64,000 bases of DNA from Echinostoma caproni (taxonomy: Eukaryota > Platyhelminthes > Trematoda > Plagiorchiida > Echinostomatidae), in the NCBI GenBank assembly GCA_900618425.1, contig UZAN01039982.1, positions 34,930 to 98,929 on the forward strand, written 5' to 3'. The notes under the pieces were generated by a model, which ran no database searches, was not told where the DNA came from, and worked only from the letters and a program-made list of their open reading frames with translations. Numbering within the stretch: the first letter of the stretch is position 1; each line of letters starts with the position of its first letter. The position numbers and the translations under genes were made by a program. Below, piece by piece: positions 50,601-62,356 of the stretch.

Positions 50601-53600
50601 TTCGCTCGATGCATAAGATGTTTCACTAAATTTACCTCGCTCATGTCCAAAGGGCAACTACGGTGTATCAACATTGTTCAACGCATTCCAATCGGGGCCT
50701 ACATACGAACGCGGCTATTATCATTCACCTACTCGGTTTTCTCATCATTTGTTCAGTTAGCATTTCAGTATATACCGAAAAAAACAAAGGAACGTTTAAC
50801 TTCTTTGCTTTCAATGTTGTGCAACACTGACTTCTGTTTGCTCTGATTCTCAATTTAAACTAAATTGTCTTTCAGCTTCACGTCCGTAATATGTTCAAAG
50901 GAGTGAGAAATTCCTTAAGTCAAAAGTAGGGGATATTCACGTGATTTAATCTTTAGCATTTTCTCTATGTAGATACTGTACGTGCATACATACGCCTACC
51001 GTTGCACTCTTATTCAAGTGTGCCCCATACATTCATAGATATATACATTCAAATATGATATCGCTTATACAAAACACAGCTTTTGTCGTCGACAACAGTA
51101 CTTTTCTCTCTCTTGTACCTATTCGGAAACGGTTCTGAATTTGCAAATTTCCACATATGCATTTCCATCGACAAATATTTTTACTCCTCCACTGTGATAT
51201 TTATCCCTAAGTTTCAAAAATATACCATTCATTGAGTGTTATTCATACCTTTTGTAAACCATTCAGTAGATATTCATCCACATGATAATGTTTGGAGTGA
51301 AAGCTGATCGCACTGTTACTCGTCCTGATCCACGGTTCATCTTTCACTGTCACCAAAGGCATCATCCACTTCCTCCGAGAGCCTACAAGGTTTTCGATTA
51401 GTATCTCCTATTAGAGAGAAATGAAATGTCATGAATATGGTGCTGCATGTCATTAACCACCGATAGTCCTTTCTAACTGCGTTGTTGTATCTTCCCATTA
51501 CGTTTGTTATGACTCCCGCTCGTCAACAATTCCTTGAAATCAATTTGATTGCCAGACACGTATCTACGAAAAACATACGGTGTTCATCCACATTCCACTC
51601 CGATGCTTTATCTGGTCATCGAGCATGGTTGACTTGTGTGCTGCATTGATAGATGAAACAGATGCGAGAAAAGGTGATGTTGCAGCGAAAGATGCCATTT
51701 TTGATCTTGTATTGGAGGAGCCCAGAATTGTTATTTCTATTAGATACTCTGAGCGTATCAGAGTCAACTCTGGCTTTCCGAAATGCCGATTGAAATGATT
51801 CGCTTTGACGACAACGTTGTGTGCATTTTTCATACTTGAATCAATTGAATTATCCGCATGCTCCTCGAAACTCAGACCTAACGCGCTCAGAAGAACCAAA
51901 TGTTTTGTCGTTGTCCTTTAAGTCAATCTTGTAATGACTGACAAACGTAACTTGTATTTCAAATGTAAGGAAATGATAACGCATAGTGACCGGCTTTCCC
52001 CACCAAGAGGGCGTCTAAACGAACCTGTGATTTGTGATCATCCACTACCGTTTGATAGTTTCATCCGGTAAATGCTGCATTATTACTGTCCAAATCCGTT
52101 GCAGTCTCTGAAGTTTGGATCTTGGTCCCGCAATGCAATTTGATACCTTGCCAAATTCACTCACCAATGTTACATTACAGAAGCTGGGTGGCGTACGACA
52201 CAGATCGACGATTGCATTCAGTTTTAATCAGGTTGGAATAATACTTGACAGCCGCTAAATCTTTACACCTATACAGATTTTCTCTCTCTCACTTTAATGA
52301 TTTCAACAGTGAAGATGTTATTCTGCCGTTACAGAAGAATAAATTTTGAAATGGCAGCACAGGTTAAAGGTGTGATTGAGATTTTAATGAAGAAGCTTAC
52401 AGCATTATGTGAAGAAGGGAAGGAGGAAAACCACGGAGAAACAAATTAAATGGAACGCCTAAGACGAGGAGTGCTTCTGGGGGGAGATATTACGAAGCGA
52501 ATGCTGACTTGTTTGTTAAATGTACTGTGAACGAGATGGGAGTTTACTGCAGGTTTTACGAGAAATGAGGCGTGGTCACTGGTGGAATCAGGTCCTGTGA
52601 GTTTTAAGGCAAATGTCAAGGGATGATTAGTAATTGTAATTATATAATTATAAAGACACACAGTGAAGCTTACAGGCGCTCTATTCTACCGTATCTCGCC
52701 AGATTTCTAACAAACCTTGAACTTGTTGCAGGAAACCTGCGCAAAATGTTAAAATAAACCAATCAAAAACACCCGGGTGTGCCATCAGTTTATAATGTTA
52801 CTGTCCGTTTTCACGACTTGTATTTCTGTATTAAACTTTTTGACTTTTTGTTGACACATTGTGGTTATTTGGTTGCTGAATATCCACCTTTTGATTTCTT
52901 GACTTGATTTGACATAAAATACCATTTTTAAAAATGAATGAACTCTTCTGTTGGGAGATAAATACCATTTAGACCACAAGAGGTTATGGGATACGTAAAT
53001 GCGTGATTAAAGTCACCGATAATACTATGAAAGCTGTTGTCTAGTAGAGGGGCGATAGACGGTAGAAATGCATCAAAGGATGAAATGGGAGACTGAGTAC
53101 AAAAAAAAGTTATTTATAAGTTGGTTCTGATAGCAAAATGCAGGAGAAAATTGAATCTTTGAACAGTCGATACCACCAGTGGAATAATCACAGAGAATCT
53201 TATACGTGACACTCCAAGAGGAGTTGATATACGTTATAAGTCCACCTCCTCTTTTCTAATTGTAGTGCTTGAGTAGGGAAGCATTTAAACTCACTGATTC
53301 TAACTGATAGGAGGCTCTCAACATTTCGGTCGAGTCAGGGTTCTTATATGCAAACAACACTCATGGATGCGTGAATCCAAGGTGTACTTCTTTGTGAAAA
53401 GTGACCTATTATTCGTGCTAATTTCAGATACATTGAATGAGAATATGCAACCAAACGCTGACTGCCAGCCACTGCGCTTGTTTTTTTTTCATTTGAGCAG
53501 AAATCTAACGCAGTTGCATATTTTTTGGAAACCACAAATTTAGATGCACAACATAGTGATTGAAGTAAGAAGCGATCATGTCTTAGCTCACGAAAGTGGA

Positions 53601-54170
53601 AATCTGACTTTAACATGAACTCGAAAATTGTAATTTTTATTTTTTCTAATTTATATTGAATCCGCATTTATTCACCGGACCTCACGAACCAGCTTATCAT
53701 TCCTGGCTGATTATCTGTCTCCCCGTACTGGGCTAGGGAAAGTGTGAAATACACCCCAGTTGTTCAGTGTACTGCAAACTCCGAGGAAGATCGATCGGGC
53801 GAATCATCGACTACTGGAATGTTGTCAAAGCAGGTCAAGCACGACTCAGTACAACTGTTGAACCGAACACAATTTGTTCTATCTCGCACCACTTAATCCT
53901 TGTGTGCATACAGTTAGGTAGTGAGATTTTTGGATTTATCATAGTCAGCCATAAATGTCCAAAACTTCTGTCACAACCGGGTGTCAAACCGTCTTTGTAT
54001 ACATTTAATCAGCAAAACAGATGACCTTTGCAGTATGACTTGAAATTCCATATCAAAGTTTTATCATAGGCGATTTAAGAAAGCTAACGCTAATCATGAC
54101 CCATAGAACCATTACAGAATGTTCTGGACAAAGTTGCAAACAGAAAATAATGATAATTTGTGTGATTACT
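47664..54170. other. Probable last syntrophin intron(s), no gene seen
   Basis: I searched by eye for the expected C-terminal syntrophin exon (hydrophobic His/Phe-Leu-Ser-Ala-Lys tail entering in phase 0) and did not find it. Unassigned frames on both strands at 48565-48858, 49137-49427, 50414-50846 and 51564-51899 are the longest. A GC-richer block near 50120-50230 looks repeat-derived. Confidence 0.4.
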
Positions 54171-54701
54171 CACAGTTGTTGAAATCTGAAGTGCTTCAAT
54201 ACTTTATCAAGCTGCGATTTGAGTAATTCAACTACAGGATAACACACAAAGTGGGCTGGAATAGTATTTCATGCAGCGCACACTCTGCAAACAAGTGATG
54301 CCAGCAATCTGGGTTCTCAACCTCAATGGATGTCCCCTGAGATGATTATTTTGAGACAAATTCAACGCAGAACGGTAAGGGTGGTCAGGTTAATGCAGTG
54401 TGCGATCTGTCAAGATTAGATGCCCCTGAAGTCGACTGTACTGAGACGAGTAAAGCCCCAATCTTTGCAGTCTTTTGGAGTATATCTTGTTATACAGACC
54501 TTTTACCATTATGTTGTCAACATTTGCCGCCTTTCTAGAGCCTTCTTGTTGTGGTTCTACCATAAATTCTATACTTGAACGACGTATTACCCGTATCACC
54601 GACTTAACGCTGATAGCAAGCGTAAGAACAGTGTTATTTCGAACTGCATGTTTAAATCGTTTAAATCTAACTTGCCTTAGAGTGGGGTGGGATACTTTCA
54701 C
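54170..54701 (-). pseudogene. CR1-like element C-terminal fragment
   Basis: On the minus strand the frame includes NIMVKGLYNKIYSKRLQRL, followed by GLYSSQYSRLQGHLIL. It matches the domain after RT in the 30-31.5 kb element (MVKGFHYLSYEDRLRSLGLY). After frameshifts it continues with a degraded FxxRxxxxWNxLP-like block, then a reading equivalent to the SFKQRLDKTLAHLTF segment near 54200. Only the last third of the element remains. Confidence 0.75.
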
Positions 54702-55778
54702 TCAATACCCCTTACAATGAGGCAAACTCGCAAAAGTTAATTTGTTTACTTATGCTCATTGATTCATGGCATTATCTGATTCATTTAACATTGTTGCATT
54801 CAGCTATTGAATAAAATACTGAATATGCACCTGTTTGCTTTCTTGATCTAAACCACAGTTACTTTCAATCATAGAAGCCACATGGCTCGACCACACTCAC
54901 CTACGGTTTTTCTTGTAAGGTTAAAGCTTAACCAAGAAATCAGTTTTGCATCCATCATCAAATATTTTCCCCGGGGTAACATGGACTCTTGAATATCTGC
55001 CTAACATAGTCAGTTCATTTCAGTTCAGCGGATACTCTTAAATCCACTATCTCACTCAGTCTGTCGCAAAGCAAAATGACCGATGCTTCTAGGTAAAGTT
55101 AAGAGATAGAAATTTTCTGCAGAAATGACACAGTTAAGAACATATATACTAATAAGATGCATATGAAGCGCTGTACCGGAAACGACTCACGGATCAAAAC
55201 GAGAGGCGCCAGCTTATAACATCGTAAATCTGACGATAAATACCGTACAGTGATGCAGGTTTATCACCTTCAACAGACCCAACTTACCACATTGATTATA
55301 GAGGTAACATATTAACCTTTCCCAAATTTATAATATCACTTTACGTTTTTCTTAAGTGATGCGTTTATATGAGCGGTAAGCCAGAAATAAAGGCCCAGAT
55401 CAGGAAAAAACGGATACTTTCTTTCAGTAATAACAGATATTTATCAATTGAAAAGTAACAGTTTGGGCCTCATAAACTGAGCAACAACGTCAGCTAACAA
55501 ATTAAAGGAAAGAGTAACAGTGTGTCAGAACTAAACAGAGCATATTTGATTGGGCGGAGTCACACGTGATCAGGCATTCGCGGAATACGTGAGGAAGATA
55601 AATCAATAAAATCTATCCAATGAGGGAAGAGTTACGAGCAAAATAATGCAATAAAATCCACATAACTCACGAGTAACAACACTGGCAGTTTGTAACAAAT
55701 ATCATGCTTTCTGTGGAGCCTAATGAAAAAGCTCGTGATTTATTTGTGTTCTGGAGCGTAAAATGATAAAATCGCCCT
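54702..55778. other. Upstream flank of the secreted-protein gene
   Basis: No ORF and no recognised repeat. No clear TATA box or initiator can be assigned to the 55779 gene. Confidence 0.4.
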
Positions 55779-56468
55779 ATGGTTTACGACCTACTGGTTT
55801 TGCTGTTTCATTTACCAATTTTACTTTCTGACTTGGCATTTATACAACCTGAAACCAACATTTTGTATCAGAATCGTGATATAGATATTCAGATCTGCGT
55901 TCATGGTGAAAGTAAAGAAGTGTGTGGTCTGGAACGTTGGCATGCTTATCCAGAATCGCTGTGCAAAATGTATTTGCACACAGGCGTCGATTCACAAGGA
56001 TCAAATGCATGGAAATTTCACGGTCGAGTGATTCTGAAGCAATTAACACCCGGATCATACTCTTTTGATTGTCAAACAGCCAAAAAGGCTTATCCGTCCA
56101 GGATGTATCGCCTCATCCTACCGACTGATCACAGAGTACTTGACTGTTCAGGTTTGCCCACATTTGTGAATATAAACCAGTGGCGTAAGCCGATACATAT
56201 GTGTTGTTGGCGTACATTACTACGAACCGAATGGGTTGAAGCACATCCCGAGAGGCTGGATTATTGCGATGACCCGATTTGCAAGGCAGATTATGAATAT
56301 GCTGATATTCACAAAGGATGGCTCGTATTCCACTCTGGTAAAAGACCAGGCATTGGTATTTTGCAACTGAAGTGTCAACGAGTGGAGTTTTCTCGTTACT
56401 TGTATCTGCATGGTAAGCCTACCAAATCCGAAATTTTGAAGCGATGCAAATGGTTTACTCGGAATTAG
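55779..56468 (+). CDS. Predicted secreted cysteine-rich protein, 229 aa, single exon
   Basis: This is the longest clean open frame in the window outside the syntrophin exons. Two in-frame stops (TGA TAA) sit four codons before the ATG, which supports this start. Residues 1-20 (MVYDLLVLLFHLPILLSDLA) form a strongly hydrophobic signal peptide. The rest is soluble, aromatic-rich and holds about a dozen cysteines, including CVHGESKEVC, HMCCWRT and YCDDPIC, suggesting disulfide bonds and secretion. I do not recognise the family. It has no retroelement motif. It lies 8 kb past the last visible syntrophin exon on the same strand, so it is probably nested in the syntrophin 3' intron. There is no clear TATA box or AATAAA close by. 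A GTAAGC inside the frame at 56412 could be a splice donor, so the real 3' end might differ. Confidence 0.55.
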   Translation: MVYDLLVLLFHLPILLSDLAFIQPETNILYQNRDIDIQICVHGESKEVCGLERWHAYPESLCKMYLHTGVDSQGSNAWKFHGRVILKQLTPGSYSFDCQTAKKAYPSRMYRLILPTDHRVLDCSGLPTFVNINQWRKPIHMCCWRTLLRTEWVEAHPERLDYCDDPICKADYEYADIHKGWLVFHSGKRPGIGILQLKCQRVEFSRYLYLHGKPTKSEILKRCKWFTRN

Positions 56469-57880
56469 ACTATTTGTAGACAAAATCTTCATACAACTAT
56501 TCCTCAGAAAGTCAGACTTTTGAAACATAGATGACCGTTATTTTTTCTTTCGTCACAACACGTTTCCACTGAAGAGTGTTGAATTTAAGGTGAATAGCAT
56601 CACAGAAGTAGCGAACCCGATAAAATTCATTGATTTAAAACTAATAATAGGTAGTTCTCTCCAAAATCAGTCAAAAAAGTTTTTAAATCATTCACTGCGC
56701 ACCTTCAAGTAAGGAAGAAACTCTTAAAATATATGGTGGAAAAGACTGCGGAACACCACAAGGCTCAAATTAAAAACTGAGTCCGTACCTGTGTGTAAAC
56801 GCATGTGCATATACTAACAAACGTTGGCGAATGAATCAACCACCGATGCAATACACTGGGTGATTCACCATATCGGAAACAACGCTAAGGGGAAAAGTCA
56901 GCTGTTTTTCACTTGTGTTTTGATCCGGTATAACTATGTCAAACAGTAATCACAACTCACAAAACCCATTCACTCCCCTGCGGAATCGTTTGTGCATTTG
57001 GTGGGGAACGTTTTGTTTTGAATTTTGCTATTTGACCGATTGAGGCTTGTACTGCTCCTTGATATTTTTGATTTAATGGCTTAATAGCTTCCCACCATCA
57101 GTCGTTGACGTTTCGATTCAGATTTTGTGAACAAGCAGAGATAGAGTAGAGAATGTTTTTGGTATTCACCAAAAGAATTGAAGTTCAAGCTAGCACAATA
57201 AATTAAGGCTAAAGAGCCTTGTGCGGAGGCTGAAAACCATAAGTAAAGACTAGAAAACATGAACGAACAGTCCAACAGTCCAAACGTGTCAATTACCACC
57301 AATGGTGAGAAAATACAATTGCGTCTTGCACTGCAGACGGATGCAGTTAATTCAGGAAAAAACAGTTGAAGCCAAACATTACAATAGCAATCCGGTTAAA
57401 TTCGACAAACTTGTGTTAAATGTAAGAGGTCCAGTGAAGAATAGCATCCATACAAACCCAGGTATATGACACAGCTTACCCGGGATACCGGATCAAGGGT
57501 ACTATAGATAGATAACGGGTCAGATGAGGAAGAAGACGAAATTTTGGGACATATATTGCGCACGTCACCAAATAGGTTGCCAAGACGCGCGATGTTTGCC
57601 AAGGCAAGTTGCGGATGGAAAAATATCAAGGGCTACATGAGGGTATGAAAATGCCAACCAGGACACTAGGTTACATAAGCCCCCTGGATGGGGACCTCGA
57701 GATCATGGTAACCGTTGGTTAGAGATATTGAGTGGTATGGCTGGATGTTGCAGACAGTGGCCCTCGTTCATCTATCTATAATTCATGCAACTCCAGTGTG
57801 TCTGAATTATCTATCTTTACTTTGGCTTGTTCTCAACATTCCAATCTTCATTCTGCTCTTTTATCCAAATAGTCAACCAA
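56469..57880. other. Intergenic/intronic, no gene seen
   Basis: Short unassigned frames only (57081-57302 and 57396-57629 minus). A moderately GC-rich patch at 57640-57740 may be repeat-derived. Confidence 0.4.
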
Positions 57881-57889
57881 AAAATAGCA

Positions 57890-58200
57890 GTCAAACTCGG
57901 CGGATGAGAATGTATAGTAATGGGTCGTAAAAACTGAGCTTAAACTGAAACGGACATTCGAAACATCTAGAGGGATTCAGAGTGAGACCCGCGGTAGAGG
58001 TAAGTTGTTGAATGTGATCCAGGTTGTCAAAAAATTGTAAAATACCAGAAGAATCGGAGATACCCTGACACAGAACCATATAGTCGCCGAATCTGAAGAG
58101 TGAAGTAGTAGCGTCAGTAGACAAATCGTTAATATAGCTGGAAAATAAGTATGTGGAAAGGACATCACCTTCCCTAATCGTTTTGATTTATTCAGACCTT
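57890..58200 (-). pseudogene. Non-LTR RT palm fragment
   Basis: On the minus strand, EGDVLSTYLFSSYIND (about 58170-58120, spanning a frame change) and SLFRFGDYMVLCQ (YADD position degraded to FGDY) form an RT palm. LTLNPSRCFECPF matches the SLNASKCEDVVFS block of the 34.7-37.6 kb element. It probably belongs to that second, endonuclease-bearing family rather than to the CR1-like family next door. Confidence 0.7.
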
Positions 58201-58314
58201 AAAGGGTTCACGTGGGTCTCCCAGAGAAATAATCAGTTAGACGGGCCAATAACTGTTTGCGCCAACCGGTTTACTAAGAAGCAAGTAGCGAACAATACAC
58301 TCAAATGCACAAGA

Positions 58315-58680
58315 TTAGTTCAGAAATACACAACAATATTCGAGTGCCTTCCGATCTCGCTGCAGCCATGGGTTCCAGGCTTGAATTGAGTACTCCGTGT
58401 ATGAACGGATATATGTGGCTAACAGACGTGGAAACAAAGCCGGCCCAAAGGATCCAAAAACACGTTTGATCAGTCCAATCTGTTTCACCACCATGGATGA
58501 TGCCCTGGAATAGTTTGTGGAGTAACTCAAGTCTTCTCGAATGACTACTCCCAGATCCTTCTCGGATGATGCATGAGGCAGCGTTTCGTGTCGGACAGTT
58601 TAGGAAAAACCACCATTGTGACGTAGTGGTAAGAATTTATATTTGGTAACGTTGTCATTGAGACAGACAATTTGTGTAGT
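58315..58680 (-). pseudogene. CR1-like RT thumb/C-terminal fragment
   Basis: On the minus strand, HASSEKDLGVVIREDLSYST, then RVFGSFGPALFPRLLATYI and YSIQAWNPWLQRDRKALE. This is strongly similar to the 30.7-31.0 kb copy (SSEKDLGIVVQEDLS, RVFGRFESSLFPRLLSAYI, WLQRDRKMLE). It is cut off right after the WLQRDRK motif, where an unrelated RT fragment begins. Confidence 0.85.
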
Positions 58681-58739
58681 AGTAGTAGTAGTAGTAGTAG
58701 TAATAGTAGTAGCAGTAGTAGTAGCAGTAGTAGTAGTAG
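58677..58739. repeat. (GTA)n microsatellite, left side
   Basis: About 20 GTA units with a few GCA and ATA variants. The same repeat resumes at 60351-60363, on the far side of the LTR-like element. Confidence 0.95.
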
Positions 58740-58740
58740 A

Positions 58741-59034
58741 AATCCACGAGGCGGTGCCTGGACGAGGATAGATATTTTTAATGAATAATGGTCAGGGAAT
58801 CGGTAGATTGGAATTTATACAGGAAAATCTTTCATTTGGAACGAATCTTCAGAATTTCCGCACGCACACAGAATAATTGATGAAACGATCCATCAGTAAG
58901 TACGCACCATTGTAGCTACCATATAGAACACAGCAATTCGCTCCAATAGGTTTTGTTCGTTTTTGGCCGTTGAAAGAAGCCACCAATCGAATCCCTTTGC
59001 AAACTACTCAAAAATGTGAGCAGTACCTCACAAC
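58741..59034 (-). repeat. Direct repeat copy 1 (LTR-like, downstream copy)
   Basis: About 294 bp, roughly 75-80% identical by eye to 60053-60349 over its whole length and in the same orientation. Shared strings include GCACGCACACAGAATAATT and ATCCCTTTGCAAA. Read on the minus strand it starts TGTTGTGAGGTACT and is preceded by a purine-rich CCGGGGAGGCATG (59045-59033), as expected for a polypurine tract before a 3' LTR. Confidence 0.8.
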
Positions 59035-59353
59035 ATGCCTCCCCGGTGAAAATGGTTTCTGCACGCAGCGAGCAATCGCGTCTTTCTCTTAACAATTCGA
59101 AGGGGTTTGTCTTTGTTTGACAACTTCTTGTGATTTCATGATTGATTTTTTGTAACCTGACCAGTAGGGTCACTTCTGATGACTCTGGCGTATGGCTATG
59201 GTCCCAGTGCCAACTACCGTGTTGACCTTGGTACACACACAGGTTGTCACGTATTTCCTGAAACAAGTTTATTTGAATCTTCTTTATCCATATCCGGCAT
59301 AACGGTTGCCATCTAGGGAGCTCAAAATTCCCCTTCTTGATAGCTCTCTGTTT

Positions 59354-60052
59354 TTAATAGGTTCGAATGGTCGCCTTCTTCTCCCTTACTGCCTTGAGAT
59401 TTGCTGTAACTCCTTTAGACTGGCGTCTAGGGGCTTCGGTTGAATGGGCAGACATGACTTTCTTCCAAATGAACTCCCGCAGGTCATCTGTCAGTTTCAA
59501 TACACCCTTGGTCTTCTCGGCATTATTTATCCAGTCCATCTCTTACAAGTCTTCCAGCAGGCTCTTCATGAAGGGATCGAGCAGTAAGTCTGAAGGCGCG
59601 GTATCGTTCAACATTGGGAGCGCCCGATTCGAAAGGGCGCGCAGGGCCACAGCCTGCGACAGGGGGTTCACGTGAACTCCTTCGTGAAGCTCAACAATGC
59701 CTCATGGTAGTCGGTCGAGGTGTTGACACCCGAATTTAGTGCATCCTTTTCGGAGGCCCACTCCACCTCCGGACCTCTTCGCGCCGCATTTAACACCGCC
59801 CGCAGCCTGCCCTTGAGAAGTGCTCGGGGCCGTCAACTTACCACGGTCTGTTCGTATCTCATCCAGTTCAGTTCAGTTCAGTTCTTACAACCATTAACCG
59901 AGCACTTTCGGTTCAGATCGAGGAATATTGAAATGGTAGGTCCCCACCAGATCCGCGACGTCCTGGAAATACTCTAGGAAATCCCTCACCTCTCCATCAT
60001 TAAACGCTTCCAGCCATGGAACCTTCATCCTGGTGATGGCAACAGTTGCTAT
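59354..60052 (-). pseudogene. Degraded Gag-like ORF between direct repeats
   Basis: Starting just inside the upstream repeat, the minus strand reads MIATVAITRMKVPWLEAFND and EVRDFLEYFQDVADLVG, reminiscent of the start of Gypsy-type Gag proteins (a 'DF..YF.D.A' helix). After a CAGTT tandem insertion and frame changes it continues with LKGRLRAVLNAARRGPEVEW, NPLSQAVALRALSNRALPML, LLLDPFMKSLLEDL, stop, and MDWINNAEKTKGVLKLTDDL to about 59354. The region is GC-rich and codon-like compared with the flanks. No protease, RT or integrase follows. Family assignment rests on layout and composition and is tentative. Confidence 0.55.
59864..59885. repeat. (CAGTT)n short tandem inside the Gag-like frame
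   Basis: Four CAGTT units plus a partial one interrupt the Gag-like frame. Confidence 0.85.
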
Positions 60053-60349
60053 CATTCCACTAGGCGGTTCCTGAACGAGGTTATTTATTAATTATGAATA
60101 ACTGTCAGAGTATCGGTAGATTGGTATTCGTAGAACGAAATGTTTCATTTCGAACGAGTCTTCAGAATTTCTGCACGCACACAGAATAATTAATGGAACG
60201 GTGCAACAGCAGATTCGCACTCTTGTAGTTACTATTACCGAACACAGCGATTTGCATCAACAGGTCTTGTTTATTTTTGACCGATGAAAGGAACCGTCGA
60301 TCGCATCCCTTTGCAAATCACTCACAAATGTGAGTAGTACCTCACAACA
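60053..60349 (-). repeat. Direct repeat copy 2 (LTR-like, upstream copy)
   Basis: Partner of 58741-59034, about 297 bp. On the minus strand it runs from TGTTGTGAGGTACTACTCACA to GGAACCGCCTAGTGGAA, directly followed by the Gag-like ATG. The first 20 bases contain an inverted TGTGAG/CTCACA. The ends are not a clean TG...CA pair and no standard primer-binding site is obvious. Confidence 0.8.
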
Positions 60350-61900
60350 GCAGTAGTAGTAGTGTTGTGAGATAATATTCACTTGTGAGTAGTACGTAGC
60401 TTTCCATGAGTAAACATATAACAAGACCACCAAGGGGCAACAGATGTGTCTGGAAGAGTAACTACCGACCGCTCTATACATTAACCTGTGTGTCTGAACG
60501 AATTGCGGTGGCACGTTTCTGATTAGGGTCTTGTGTTATGCATGCCAAATTACCGACCTCCCATCTATAACCCTTAATAGACTAATATCTTCAAATAGCA
60601 CCGCTTTTGGAATTATAACAGTAGTAGTGATAGTAAGAGGAGAAGAAGGAGAAGTGGGAGGAGATATAGTAGTAAGTTTTACAAGATAATAAGTCATTAT
60701 GCCATCAGCTGAATCTTCGACAGCCAAATGTCCCGAAACTTATCGTTGAGAGCACGACTGAATGCATAGACACCGATAGAATTCGGTTAACTAAGAACAC
60801 CTGTACTATATTCTCAAAGTTGCCAAAAGGTAATAAATAACATCACCATTGTGATGACCATGATGAGTGAACATCAATCAGTAGTTTTGCAGGTGGTTCC
60901 CAAGCGGTATAGGCTATCAGATTTTCGGTCATATGTGCAAATCCCATAGCCGATTAGCTCCAACAATGCTTCATACCACCATGTTGCTTCTGAATTCAGC
61001 CAAAGAAGCAGTTGAAGGTCGTCGGTAAAATGTTGCCGATAACACTCGATTAACTAAATAGCGGTTTCTAGATTATTTCTCCGCTGCGTGCGGTACACTG
61101 AGTGCACAGATGTGGACGAGCAATAATGGAGCGGAAAAAAGCTGTGTGCGTGTGGTTCTGCATTACAGCTAAATTCACACTTCTGACCAAAACTGAAATC
61201 CCGAACAATACATTTGCGAAAGTTCCAGTTTCAGTTTTTACAACCATTAAGCTTGCACTTAGGTGCGGGGGATTCGGTTGCTGTCTTTCGGTCAACTGTT
61301 TAGATGAATTGGAAGAATAAAAATTGAAGGTAGGGATAGATAACTCATATAGACTGGTTTTGCAAGCATATTGAGTAAATGCACGAGCGTCACTGTCTGC
61401 GACACCCACTACATTGCTCCTCTGTCTCCAATAACCGGTTACCATGATCCCAAAGTCCTTATCCGGAGAGCCTAACGGGACCTATGTGAACCAGTCTCCT
61501 GGTCAGTGTTTTCATACCTTCATGTCATGTCTTAGTTTGATCACCCTTAACTTTTTTCCATCCACAACCACGTGAAGGGTCAGTTGTAGTTGTGATGGAC
61601 AGATATGACTGCATCTCGAAAATGGCAAATATCCAGCAAGACCATGTGAACTTTCGGAAATGTGGAAAAAGCCGTTACACAAGAGATACAAACACTATTA
61701 GAAGGCGGATTCCTTAATTAGTCGACCGTTAAACGTCCCCAACCACGGGGATCGCAGACATCACAATCGTAAGGTCTCCAGAAGTGACACAAACCCCAGG
61801 TACCATTGACATCTATCTTGCCAATGGTGCACTTAACCCAATATACGCTAGAAAAATGGCATGGATGCGACGTAGCTATTTACAAATGCTTCTGTAAGAA
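60350..61900. other. Repeat-rich stretch without a gene
   Basis: Begins with the right-hand (GTA)n remnant and a TTGTGAGATAATATTC string resembling the LTR-like end. GAG/GAA/GTA-rich tracts lie at 60620-60675. Frames at 61068-61445 (minus) and 61102-61320 (plus) are unassigned. Confidence 0.4.
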
Positions 61901-61979
61901 ATTGTGAGATTTATTTTTGACTTCACACCACAGAAGAACATAAAACTTCCAATCCTCCTAAAAAAATAAACTAGGTTGA

Positions 61980-62139
61980 TTCTTCCGTGCGTAGATAACA
62001 TTCACCTCAATTATCCGGGATCACAGCACCGCCAGACCGACGGTGCAGCCATGGAAAGTCCCTTGGGTCCCATTCTGGCAGACATATTTATTACCTGCAC
62101 TTCATCAGCTTTTTCTCCATCCGTTACATACAAGGTTTA
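61980..62139 (+). pseudogene. Penelope-like element RT fragment
   Basis: The plus frame encodes LPCVDNIHLNYPGSQHRQTD and then GAAMESPLGPILADIFIT. The DGxAMGSPLGPxLADIFM block is the RT signature of Penelope-like elements, with G to E at the AMGSP position. The frame ends in stops at about 62137. Regions on both sides (61600-61900 and 62230-62350) may hold further eroded PLE coding but are not certain. Confidence 0.75.
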
Positions 62140-62356
62140 ATGAACACTTTATGACCGTGAGAGAAAACTTTGTACGCCCGATAATCTGGCATATTAAGTG
62201 CTAACATAGAACAACACTCTCCAAAACAATGGTCATTTGAGCCCGTTCGTGAAAAAGTATACCATTACACGTCTGAAGGAAGGGCAACCGATACCCGTAC
62301 CGAAGTCTAAGGATGTTCCACAACTACTGTTCAAAGGTGATGACGTGAGCAATTTG

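Noticed and set aside
51541..51798. Candidate last syntrophin exon (ccag acceptor, then TRIYEKHTVFIHI in phase 0)
   Set aside because: It shares only a VFI-H-like string with the expected tail; it runs on for 70 more residues and lacks the Phe-Leu-Ser-Ala-Lys motif.
51564..51899. Minus-strand 111-codon frame as a gene
   Set aside because: Both strands are open and neither is recognised; no start, splice or conservation evidence.
58916..59266. 116-codon minus frame and its partner at 60257-60514 as homologous proteins
   Set aside because: Their similarity is explained by the direct repeats at DNA level; the frames carry no Gag/Pol motif and extend into non-repeat sequence differently.
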